This document shows, piece by piece, positions 47,132 to 56,999 of a DNA stretch of 64,000 nt. The translations under genes were made by a program, and so were the position numbers. Under the pieces are notes generated by a model. That model saw only the letters and a list, made by a program, of their open reading frames with translations. It was not told the DNA's origin and ran no database searches. Source of the DNA: Bimuria novae-zelandiae CBS 107.79 (lineage: Eukaryota; Ascomycota; Dothideomycetes; Pleosporales; Didymosphaeriaceae); assembly GCA_010015655.1 (NCBI GenBank), contig ML976732.1, positions 29,562 through 93,561 of the forward strand, written 5' to 3'. Every line of letters begins with the position of its first letter. The stretch's first letter is position 1.

Positions 47132-48773
47132 ATGCCTATTTACTATGGGAATTCAGCAGATGTCGAGCTTCGTATTCAAGCCTGCCTTGATGACTTTTCT
47201 GGCGTTGAAAAGTTCAATATTGCTGCTGCGGCACGCGACTACTGTGTGCCGGTTACGCGACTTCGAGCGCGTATAAAAGGCAGAAGTAGCCGCCACGATC
47301 GCCCTGGTGCCAACCAAAGGCTCACAAAGGTGCAAGACGATACTCTGAAGCTCTATATACGCCGCTGCGACGATCTGGGCATGCCCTGCCTAATGCCGCA
47401 GCTCACAGGTGCTGCGCAGTTCCTTATTGATCGCGATCACCCAGATGGGCGCGCAGCTCCACTGGGCAAAGAATGGCTCACACGCTGGATAGAGCGCCAC
47501 CCTGAGTGCCGTCGCATAAAGCAGAAGCCGCAGGATATCAATCGTACAGCGATGGCTACGTTCGAAGCCTACAGTCAGCATTTTACGCGCCTTAAGAAGG
47601 TGATGTACGATCACGGCATCACACCGACAGACACATACAATATGGATGAGACTGGCTTTCGCATAGGGATTGGCGGCAACCAATGGATAGTCACTATGGA
47701 GCTTAACCGCCCGCAGGTCTCTGCATAAGAGACCTCGCGCGATTATATTACCTCAATCGAATCGATATCCGGCGATGGTGAGCTGCTCGCACCGCTGCTC
47801 GTAGTGCAAGGCGTCAATCACCTAGAGAAATGGTACACAAACACCTCGCTCCCGGGGGATTATACGATCGCGACGTCAACATCAGGGTATGCCAATGACT
47901 CTATATCACTTGAGTGGGTAGAGTTCTTCGAAAAACAGACGCGCGCGCGTCAGAAGGGCGCCTATCGACTATTAATATTTGACGGATTTGGCAGCCACCT
48001 TACTATACCTATGGTCAAGTTCTGCGACGATCACAAGATCATTCCATTCACCCTACCTCCGCACGCATCACATCACCTACAGCCTCTTGACGTAGTGTGT
48101 TTTCAGCCATTAAAGCACAATCACAAGAAAGCTGTAGAGATGGCGACTAGAACTGGGTGTACGCATTTTGATAAGCTCGAGTTCCTACACGCCTATCACG
48201 GCATCAGGATGGCGACGTTCAAACAAGCTACTATACTCAGTGCCTGGGAGAAGACTGGCATCTTTCCCTACAACCCAGAAATCGTATATCAGAAGCTCCC
48301 ATCGCGCGCAGCTCGGACGCCGCCACCTCAGGCTCAAAATCCATCACCTNNNNNNNNNNNNNNNNNNNNNNNNNNNNNNNNNNNNNNNNNNNNNNNNNNN
48401 NNNNNNNNNNNNNNNNNNNNNNNNNNNNNNNNNNNNNNNNNNNNNNNNNNNNNNNNNNNNNNNNNNNNNNNNNNNNNNNNNNNNNNNNNNNNNNNNNNNN
48501 NNNNNNNNNNNNNNNNNNNNNNNNNNNNNNNNNNNNNNNNNNNNNNNNNNNNNNNNNNNNNNNNNNNNNGTCAGCGACGCGCGACAAGCTATTGATCAAC
48601 GTGTAGAGCTTGAGGCTGAGAAGATTGCCCGTAGGGCTGCTAAAAAGTTCAAAGCTGATCAGCTGCAAGCCTTACAGAGCCTCCCCCGACAGGTGCCATC
48701 ACTCAGGGATATGACTGTTGATCCTACAGTACTCGCAACACCAAGTTCAGCCTATATTAGTCCGTATAATTGA
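47132..48773 (+). pseudogene. Fot1/pogo-family transposase with one in-frame stop and an assembly gap
   Basis: ATG 47132 opens a DDE_1-type transposase. A helix-turn-helix (Psq/CENP-B-like) lies in residues ~10-130. The catalytic acids follow in NMDETGF (Asp172), LLIFDGFGSH (Asp284) and LQPLDVV (Asp320). The 35-residue spacing between the last two is usual for pogo. A single TAA at 47726-47728 interrupts the frame at codon 199. The frame continues unchanged after it (ETSRDYITSIESISGDGE). CAA to TAA would be RIP-type, but that is inference. The C-terminal charged tail after the N gap (AEKIARRAAKKFKADQLQAL) ends at 48773. The phase across the gap cannot be judged. It cuts and pastes its own element at TA when active. 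Confidence 0.85.
48350..48569. other. Assembly gap (220 N)
   Basis: Run of N inside the Fot1 transposase. The true length is unknown. Confidence 0.99.
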
Positions 48774-48891
48774 CCTTGGCGGCGTCAGCTTCTATAGAAA
48801 TGTCGAATCAATACAAAAAGTTGCGTTGAGCCGAGAAGTTGCGTTGAGCTGAGTAGGGCTAAGGCGCCAGCCTTAGCGTGTGGGGCGAGTA

Positions 48892-48952
48892 GGTGCGCGA
48901 TCACGCGGGGTTGCGCATTGAGTGCTGTTGCGCACTGACTGCCGAGACACGG
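48892..48952 (-). repeat. Right terminal inverted repeat of the outer element, outer part
   Basis: Inverted match to 32876-32936 and unmutated. Followed by TA (48953-48954) and the interrupted continuation of the tandem unit. Confidence 0.8.
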
Positions 48953-50879
48953 TACGAGCGCGGGGGCTCAGGAGTACTCGTAAATTTTCCTAGGGAGTTC
49001 GGGAACATAGACGCCGATCTTCATTTTCCTTGTGTTCAACTACCGGAAGGTCTATTCACCCGAACGGCGGATCGGCGGCCATGCTCCCGAACTTCCTGGG
49101 AGACTGGAGCAGAGAAGTCTGTAGGAGCGCCCCACTCAGTGGGACGTCTTACCAACGACCGTTTGTGTTACAGAATAATCCGACACGATGGTACGCCTTG
49201 GTTTCACATTAGAAAAAGTCATGTGAATATTTCTGCTCAGTTGAACGCTCGAGCTCTCTCTGTTCTGGGAGAGAGCTGTTTTGATGGAAGTTGGTGGTCG
49301 AAGTAGTGCAGTGGATTAATCCTGAAGTTTTCAGGAATTATGTGCCTACAACTGTGTACTATGGCTAGTGCCTGAGGTGATTTTCAAGATTTCTTGACGC
49401 AAAGCCGTTTCACAAAATTCAGTAGTCAAACTGAGGCTGCCCTTGCCACGTAAAAGATACCTGATGAGGTAGTGCAGCACAGAGGGCAAACCTTCTGTGT
49501 TGGCTAACACGTCACATTCTACCTCACAATCTCGCTCCTTTGATGTTATCATCCTTTCGCGATGAAAAGTAATATCAATGGAAGTACATCTTCACACACC
49601 TTGTCATCAATACGATGATTATAAGGTGGGCGCGTAAAACCTTGCTACTCGTATACTGTCGCTATTATATCCCTGGGGACTCAATTAATTAAAACCACCG
49701 AAGAATTAATCTTGAACCCTCATACGAGTCATAGCTTCCTTAGGCACTCACCAACCCCGGTGCTCAGCGTTCCAACTTCCTGTACCCCGCCTTCCCGGGC
49801 GCTTCCGAGCCCCTGGCCTAGCTGGGTCTGCCACAAGTGCAGAAGGTAGAAGATCATCGCACGTGCAAAACGTTCGCCTCGACTCTAGCTGATCCGAGTG
49901 AACAGGCCCAACTCCCCCCAACAGGACGCGGAGCCGTCGATGTGCAGTTCACTATCTTGCAGACACCTCTGGTGCATGGAGTGTCCCACACTCGTTGAGC
50001 TCATGGAGCAAGATAGCTGTTGGGGTCTGGGGAGGTGGGCGTCAGGCAGAAGTGAAACGCCGGAGTGGTAGTGCGGATGGTGACAGTTGGTTAATGCAGG
50101 GGAAGCTTTCTCGTCTTCAGCGGTACCCACCATCAATGATAAACAATCGTATGCATCGTATACATCGTATGCGGTATCCTGGCTCTGAGGTCTTTTCTTA
50201 CTACGGCACTGAGAAGGTATCACAAGGAAACGCGGCGTCTAACGTCTCGCTAGTACCCGTCCGTGTGGTATAGTTCGTCGACCGTTGGTGGACCTTCCCG
50301 GTGCGTGTAGTTGAGACGACCATGCTAAACGCTCCACTTGCCCGTTCCACTGCAATGGTTCTGTTCTCTGACGTCTGGAAAATACAGTAATATGTGTCGG
50401 ATAATATTGAACCGAACTGCCGTGAGGCGGAGAAAGGCCGTGATTAGTAATTCGTGGTGATGATTATGTTCGTTAGAAGTCCGTGACATGTAGGGCGCGA
50501 TTCATGTCAAGCCTCAGTACTGCACCATGTACCCTAGCTCACTCTGACCATGGATGCCTGGACTGTTCCGTCGATACCGTGCGCAGTTCATTGCCATATC
50601 CGTAACTTGTGTTCGCCAGACCTCGAAAGGCAGCTTTTTTCCAATGCTTCCCGTGATTACCGTGATTTCCCGCCCCGTCGAGATTTGGCTGAAGAGCACT
50701 TGCGCAGGGTCACAATGGGACTGCTTCCAATCCACGTTGAAAGCCTAAACACAAGTCAAACCAAACCACACATAAACCTTCGTTGCAGCCCTCCCTATCT
50801 TGGTAAACCGCCGATCTCTATAAATCGGTCCATTTCTGCAAATTGCACGTGCGGTCGATCTTTCTGGGACTACGAAAGC
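48953..50879. other. Gene-island sequence without recognisable gene; diverged copy of the 170-bp unit
   Basis: About 49905-50060 is similar to the tandem units at 32555-32875 (CAACAGG, AGCC-TCGATGTGC, ACACCTCTGGTG blocks in the same order). On the minus strand a short frame has GHSMHQRCLQDSELHIDG, reminiscent of the HQRC motif of the Cys-rich ORF at 31651-31845. A small CATCGTATG-like repeat is at 50146-50170. No other feature seen. Confidence 0.4.
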
Positions 50880-50881
50880 TA

Positions 50882-51308
50882 CTGTGGTATCAGGCAGAGG
50901 TTTTGTACATTGTCAGTGCGCAGCAGGGGCCAGCTGGAACGTGCTGTGAATTAAATACACCAATCAACATACTAGTCTGTATAGTAATCTTTGTCACTTA
51001 TTCCTTCTCCTGCGTATTCACCTAATCTTAATCCAATTGAGACAATTTGGAACTAGATCAAGGACTACATTGAGGCAAAGTATGGGGACGTACAGCTCTC
51101 ATATGATCAGCTCCGAATCGCTGTACGAGAGGACTGGGAATCTATTACAAAGGAGCAGCTGAATGAGCAGATAGATAGCATGAAGGCGCGCTGTGAGGCT
51201 GTAATTGCTGCGCAAGGTGGATATACCAGGTTCTGATCATTAATAATCATGTATATTTCAGCCCCACCGCGCACTGACAATGTACAAAACTTCTGCCTGA
51301 TACCACAG
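50882..51308 (+). mobile_element. 427-bp Tc1/mariner deletion derivative
   Basis: Inverted ends CTGTGGTATCAGGCAGARGT (50882 inward and 51308 inward) agree over ~48 bp. TA lies outside both ends (50880-50881 and 51309-51310). Between them survives only the 3' end of a transposase. Confidence 0.88.
51006..51236 (+). pseudogene. C-terminal fragment of a Tc1-like transposase
   Basis: Reads SPAYSPNLNPIETIWN, a TAG, then IKDYIEAKYGD, and ends AAQGGYTRF with a stop at about 51236. (S)P-(D/N)-L-N-P-I-E holds the third catalytic acid of the Tc1 DDE domain. The first two catalytic acids are deleted, so the fragment cannot act. The single TAG stands where the family often has Trp or Gln. Confidence 0.8.
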
Positions 51309-51310
51309 TA

Positions 51311-52047
51311 CGGTCTCTGAAGCAGCGACGCAGGCACTGGCGACTTCTACTCCGTGCACGCGATTTCAGAGGCTACACACTCGTGCTTCTGAATATCGTC
51401 TCGGTAAGCAGTGATTGCGTCTCGATAATCACTGCTTGCGTCACGGACTGCTCCCCGAGCTCGCAATTTCCATTCGCCATTGGCGCCGGCGTTGTCACGG
51501 AACAGGAGCAGTACACACGAACAGGTGCACATTCCCATCGCGATCCCAAGTGAAGCTTGACAGCTTCATGCAGAGTCATCAGCGAGTGGACAGCCCCTGG
51601 ACGTTTACAGAAAAGATAAATATCGCTAGCGCCCTTCAAAGGCTCACTTGGGATACGTTTCAGGATGCTTGGGGGTGCGGGGGTTTAGTATACCCCCAAT
51701 GACAGCTACACGGACGACGGACCGACTGCGCTCGGACATCCGACGCTTCCTATGATGCCTGCTAACAGCCCTTTCGAAGTAGCAGTGTCCTTGCAACCCA
51801 ACGTCCTGTGCGCGCAAACACCCCGTTTAGGCGTTTCAACATTCCGAGCTGCGGCGCCATGGCAAAGTTAAACGCCCAACTCGCAATGTTGGGACTCGTG
51901 GACGTTGAGAACTGTTGTCGAACACCTGTGCACGGCGACTCCCAGGCTGGGGCGCGAAGGATTCAAAAGGCTGGTAGCCAGCTGCTCTGGTCTTACGGTT
52001 CTTAATCAGTCCTCTTCTCCGTTGTCTTTTCAAGTGCATCTTACACA
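51311..52047. other. Intergenic stretch upstream of the MFS gene
   Basis: Only short unrecognised frames (for example 51347-51639 minus). The last ~60 bp before 52048 are pyrimidine-rich with a fungal-type start context. Confidence 0.3.
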
Positions 52048-54020
52048 ATGGACATTTCTAGTGTCCTATATGGCTCGGCTGACGTCAAGGTCCCTCCTCG
52101 CCCGGACATACATATCAATGAAGAGGAGGAACTCGCGAAGCCTAAGCCCAAGCCTCTGAGGGAGCCACGTCCAATAGGTGTCCAGGACGACGACATCGAA
52201 GAGAAAGCGTCTACTAAAGGATTCCACCCTGCGTTCGATTCTGAGGCCGACCAAGACCTTAAGTCAATACAGAACAAGCACCAGTCTTACGATCTTTCCG
52301 GTAGCGTTTTCCTTATTGCTGGCAACGGGAGAACACTGGAGTTGCCAATACCCTCGAATAGCGAAAATGACCCTCTGAACTGGAGCTGGTGGAAAACGGC
52401 GGGTGCAATATTCGCCGTGGGCTTCTACTCCTTCACAGCTCTTACTGCTGTGCAGGGAGTGAGCCTGATGCTGGAGGGGATTCAGACCGACTTTCCTGAA
52501 GAGGTGAGTTTCTAACACTAGCTTCCAGGATTGTTGAACACCGGATTCTGACACGTACGAATAGATGCAACAGCCTTGGCACGTCGAGACTTTGATTACT
52601 TGGCCTACCCTCTTTCAGGGAGTCGGATGTTTCCTCTGGGTACCGTTGAGCCTTGCTCTTGGAAGACGTCCTGTCTTGCTGCTTGCTGCACTGGTCGAGC
52701 TTCTTGCAACCCTCGGAGCTACCTCTGCGCAGAAATTTCATCAACTCTTGGGATTGAACTGCGTTATGGGATTGTGTGAAGGATTGTCGCTAAGCCTTGT
52801 AAGTCGAAGAGTTATCGCATCTTGATCTTGCAATTCTGACTCACCCATAGGCCTTCCTCATGATGATCGACATGACTTTCATTGCTAGGCGACCCATGGC
52901 TATCGCGGGCATGTGGGCAGTCGCAGGCTTCTTCGGCACGAGCTGCCTATCCTTGGTGCCTTTCCTGTCCGACTATGGAAAGGAGTGGCGACTCTTCTAC
53001 GCGCGATGGTCCATTCTGGGGAGTCTCGCTCTGCTCACCGCCTACATCTGGTATCCGGAGACCTACTTCAAGCGACCTACCGTGGCCTTCGACGGCATGA
53101 TACTCATGCAAAGTGCAACCGAGAAACTGACCATCTACGAAGACCTGGAAGCCAACTCCGAGATATACCGGGACCTGCCCAGTATCGATCCGAAGAAGCC
53201 AGGGTTGCTTCGTCGCCTGGGTCTTGCCCGCGCACCGTCTACGTCCTGGACAGCCATGGGCCGGTGCTACATACAAATGCTCTTTTGCCTCGTCAACCCG
53301 TTGCTATTCTGGGTTCTCATCGCTTCTGCGTTCAACAACGCCGGGATGATATTCATCGGTGCCACTTACGCGATAATACTAAGCGCGCCACCATATGATC
53401 TGTCCACGTCGTTGGTACCCATCGGCAATGTATCCTCGGGCGCGGGAAGTCTTCTCAGCTATTTCGTTGCAGGCTATCTGCTGTGCCAGGTTCTTGCTCG
53501 TCTAGGCCGACGCAACGGAGGTGTGCGAGAAGCTGAACATTACCTGTTCGGCTACATTGCCCCCGTAATCTTCGGTGGTCTCAGTATGTAACACTCAGGC
53601 AAGAAGTAGATTTCCTGTCGCTGACTTTTTCCTCGCATAGGCACGCTCCTTTACGGCCTCGCAGTACACAACCAGTGGCACTACACTATGTTCTACTTAG
53701 CTTACGGTATCAACGGACTCTCCTTCGTCTCGTTCCAGATCGGAAACACCATGTGGGTGACGGAAGCCTTCCCCAGGTGGGCTGCACCCGCATTGGCAGT
53801 CGTCACCGGCGGTTGCTATTTGATGAGCTTCACACTAAGCTTCGCTCTCGCTCCTTGGATCGATGCGCACGGCTACCTTCTCGTGGGGATTGAGCTTACC
53901 CTCCTGCAAGCTGTGGGAGGCCTCATTGTTGTGCCTATTGCATTTTGGGGCAAGAGCGCGAGACAGAGAATCCATGGAAGATGGGCAAACGAACGGAGCG
54001 GTGCTCTGAGGCCATTGTAA
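52048..54020 (+). CDS. Major facilitator superfamily transporter (fungal DHA-like)
   Basis: Four exons: 52048-52503, 52565-52798, 52851-53583 and 53641-54020, with GT-AG introns of 61, 52 and 57 bp in consistent phase, 600 residues. The start is ATG 52048 (CACAATGG). A hydrophilic acidic/basic N-terminus of about 115 residues precedes NDPLNWSWWKTAGAIF, the typical entry of fungal DHA1-type MFS proteins. Motif A is degenerate (LGRRPVLLLAAL at about 184-195). There is a later loop YPETYFKRP and a long central cytosolic loop, then six more hydrophobic segments ending before WGKSARQRIHGRW. Probably about 12 membrane helices in the plasma membrane. Substrate unknown. It is convergent with the EEP gene, 99 bp away. 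No biosynthetic genes adjoin. Confidence 0.85.
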
Positions 54021-54119
54021 TATGCTAATACTTGTTCGATTTCGATGCTTCGCGAGCTTCTGGAAAGCTACGAGACTCTGCTTGCCCAAGTGTATACCAC
54101 CTGTACCATAGCTGTTTTA

Positions 54120-55372
54120 CTACTGTACGTTCCCTTTGTCTAGCGTTTCGTCTATCGTTTCATGTATTTCGTACGTAGTCACGACGCAGCGATGATCGCT
54201 CGTCCACTCATTAATTTTATAGTCCGGATACGCACTGGGTGCGCCCACAACTACGGCTTCCGAGCTTTTCACTTCAAGCTTGCTTGTCCCATAAATGTAA
54301 TCTATTCGATCTTGTGGTTCCGGTTGGCCTTGCCAGTCGTCCTCGTTCTTTCGATAGATAGGCGACCAAGTGTTGCCGCTCACAGCCTTGGTATCTGCGT
54401 GCGCCTTGCGAAAGGAGTCAAAGAGTCCAGCATCAATAGGTATTCTTGACGTGGGCCAGTCTAAGGACTTCTCACAATGGTTCTCTTGATTCGCACATGT
54501 CCAGTCAAGGTGCGAGGGTGCGTAGAAGTCACCCACGAGCACGAAGGGTGTGCTCGAGTCGCGCAGCGACTTCGTTCCATCGATAATCTGCTTGATCTGA
54601 GCAGGACGACCTGCAGTGTCTTCGTCTGAGGTGATTTGCGCAGCGCTCTTATTCTCGAAACAGAAGCCATATGGACCGTATGGGTAGGCGGCAAGGGGTG
54701 CAGACCAGAAGTTAAGTGGCTTCGATGTATCGCTTCTAAGGGCAAGCTCAACACCGGATCCACGGCCAATGTTCGCATATCGCTTGACAATTGGAAATCG
54801 AGAAATGATCCCAACGCTGTTGTCTCCGTTGTCTTGATGCCAGTTCCAGCCAAGTGCTTCGCCGAGGCGCTTCGCATGGCTCCCACTTGCTTCCTGAAGC
54901 CCGACAACATCCACGCCAGCTCCTTTGAGAAATTTGACCTGCTTGTCGTGATAGCCGTTTACCTTCGTTCCCCGTACCAAAGATTCCAGGTCAAGACCTT
55001 CAGCTCGTCGCTGTTTCCTGTTTCCTCGGCGCTGATCTCGATGGGATTCGTGATCCATTTGTAGCCGTCATCTACCAGGAAATAGGCTTTGAATTTGCCG
55101 CCCCCAAAAGGGACGTCAATGTGGACTGAGCCTTTTGTGTCTGGTACATAGACCCATTTTAGATATGGCGAGCCTTGCTTTTCATCATCCGGTCCACCGC
55201 CAGTGGTGTGGTATATGCGGATCCAGTTCTTGGGGTTCGCATTCGGCGCGGAGTAGTCAAAAGTGAATGGCTGTTCGTCCGGAACGAGACTGAGGGAGCC
55301 TGTTGGATTTGGTGCTGTCACTGCAAGACCGAGTAAACCAGCAAGGACAACGACAGGAGTGAGGATTTGTAT
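54120..55372 (-). pseudogene. Secreted endonuclease/exonuclease/phosphatase (DNase I-like) protein, apparently decayed
   Basis: Two minus-strand frames join at about 54966-54973. The upstream frame ends LKVLTWNLWYGE and the downstream one starts TKVNGYHDKQVKFLKG. One base is missing in a run of four C (54970-54973). EEP motifs: TWNLW, VVGLQEA (metal-binding Glu), GDFYAPSHLDW, DRIDYIYG and WTSDHR (catalytic His). The family's GDFN Asn is Tyr here. Upstream, a signal-peptide-like stretch (QILTPVVVLAGLLGLAVTA) lacks an ATG. The codon at its start is ATA (55370-55372), and the frame closes at a stop just before about 55412. Three independent defects point to a pseudogene. An assembly error at the C run, or an upstream exon, remains possible. 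Confidence 0.75.
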
Positions 55373-55693
55373 CGTGATTTCGATCTTACGAAGTGCCGTG
55401 AAGATGGTGGGAATAGTTCGCGCTTATAATTTGGGACAGAATGTCTGAAAGACTGTACAAACTTGGATACCCCGATTCGTAGATTAGGTGCCTAAGCGTC
55501 TCCGTCGCCTGAACTCAAATGACGTGAGAAGTTGTTTAATACGTGGGGTCTATGAGCGGAGCAGGTATTCAAGTTGGACTTGCTACCAAATACTTCAGGT
55601 GCCAAGAACACTGCGTCACTCGGTATCCAATTGCTGGACGTCAGGTACTCGGTGTTGATAAATATAACATTTGACCTGAAAAGAACTTTCCCT

Positions 55694-56047
55694 ATGGGGC
55701 CCACCAAGACGACCCATCAAGAGGATGTCCGGAAAACGAGCCGGCCAATGGGCGAACGGCGAGGAAACACGAGTAGCACTTCGCGAGAACACGAAGATGA
55801 AGCGGAACATAAATCGCGAATGCATACCTTCATGACGGTTGCGACTACTCGCAGATGTGGATATTATATTCCCGGCTGCATGCCTCCATCGTTCTTGGAC
55901 CTACCATATCTAAGAGGCCAAGGCGCTCGCGTCGTGGTCACTCCAAGACTTTCGTGTGGTGTTGGTTTTCGAATGTGGATCAGCTGGTCCGACATTGAAT
56001 GGATTACCGTGTCTGTGCGCGCAACGCCCGACTTAGCAGTATATTAG
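55694..56047 (+). CDS. Unrecognised ORF at the edge of the A+T-rich block
   Basis: 117 codons from ATG 55694 to a TAG, without a known motif. The first half is charged (TKTTHQEDVRKTSRPMGERR), the second half hydrophobic/aromatic. The frame is open upstream to 55574 but lacks an ATG. It may be a chance ORF. The A+T-rich block starts about 30 bp after its stop. Confidence 0.2.
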   Translation: MGPTKTTHQEDVRKTSRPMGERRGNTSSTSREHEDEAEHKSRMHTFMTVATTRRCGYYIPGCMPPSFLDLPYLRGQGARVVVTPRLSCGVGFRMWISWSDIEWITVSVRATPDLAVY

Positions 56048-56074
56048 CGATTGCAAACATGAAGCTCTACAGCT

Positions 56075-56333
56075 ACGTAAAAAATATATTATTATAAGAT
56101 TTTTTATTAGAGTACTCTTTATATTTATATAATAATTTTATCTTATATATACTATTTTAGCTAATTAATAGAGTGGTTACAAAAGTTAATTATAGTAGAT
56201 TATATAATTAGAGTAATATTAGATAACATGCTAGCTATAATAGTCCTAGTACGCTATATATATTTTTAATTTTTAATTATTAACTTTAAAGCTTTTCTAT
56301 TACCTTTTTAAAATAATTATAAAGGTTTTTAAG
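56075..56333 (-). pseudogene. Probable distal (C-terminal) part of pogo/Fot1 remnant B, cut off by copia II
   Basis: RIP-degraded sequence ending at the TTAAG duplication of copia II. It was contiguous with 62157 onwards before copia II inserted. No clean motif survives. Confidence 0.4.
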
Positions 56334-56575
56334 TGTTGATACGGCAATAGGCTGTTGGATCAAGACTTCGTTGCAACGATGTGGTATTAATTTAATTCTT
56401 AATTGCAGTTCTATTGTGGTGGGCTGTTGTGAGAAGTATTTATCGAGCGTGGTTTGTCCCTTACTAGCCTAATTAGGACTAGCGTAACAAACTACAGGCA
56501 AACTGCGCAATAAACCGCAGGCAAACTACATAGTGGTGAAAGCCGTAGCAGTGTTGCGCAGGTTTGAAGCCAACA
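56334..56575 (-). repeat. copia II 3' LTR (242 bp)
   Basis: Plus strand starts TGTTGATACGG, ends GAAGCCAACA. Direct repeat of 61910-62151 and the less mutated of the two. Confidence 0.92.
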
Positions 56576-56999
56576 CTGGCTATCTTTTCTTTTATGCTAC
56601 ATGTGGCCAGTTTAGCCTAGAACGCTCAAATCTGCAATAAAACACAATCTGTAATAGTTACTAGTTTTCTAACTAGACTAGCGCTAGTGCGCGTCCTCTT
56701 AGTGCCTATCTCGCTACTCCTTTTATAGACTTACTACTTCTTGCTATCGTAATTATACTCTAGAGTGTTAACTTTAGCACGATTAACCCAGCCTTGCACG
56801 CGAAGCTTAAGCTAGTTATAGTTAATAAGATGCTCTATAGCTAAGTTAGAGCTAGCCTTAGTTATTAAGTCTGCTAGATTATCACGTCTATTAATCTAGC
56901 AGATGTCTATAAAATTATTACGCTTATAGGCCTCACGTAGAGCTATAATGTTAATTATAAGGCGCTTCTCCTTAGTAGTGCCGAGCTTAATAAAGTAAT

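Larger units (their letters stand above)
47016..48889 (+). mobile_element. Fot1/pogo-like DNA transposon with 76-bp perfect TIRs
   Basis: The terminal inverted repeats 47016-47091 and 48814-48889 are identical over 76 bp (CTCGCCCCACACGCT...). They contain a direct sub-repeat GCTCAACGCAACTT twice. TA flanks both ends (47014-47015 and 48890-48891), as for Tc1/mariner-pogo elements. It carries one transposase gene. Sequence is missing at 48350-48569 (220 N). Almost no RIP, so it is the youngest or least processed element here. Confidence 0.92.
32876..48952. mobile_element. 16.1-kb nested transposon cluster built on a TIR element
   Basis: The outer ends are inverted repeats: 32876 (CCATGTCTCGGCAGTCAGTG) and, reversed, 48952 (CCGTGTCTCGGCAGTCAGTG). 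The similarity extends ~220 bp inward on both sides. The right side is at 46848-47015 and 48892-48952, split by the Fot1 element. A TA follows the right end, and a CA (probably a mutated TA) precedes the left. Inside lie gypsy III, copia I and the Fot1 element, each with its own target duplication. Subtracting them leaves an original element of about 1.57 kb. Its transposase, if any, is unrecognisable. Confidence 0.8.
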
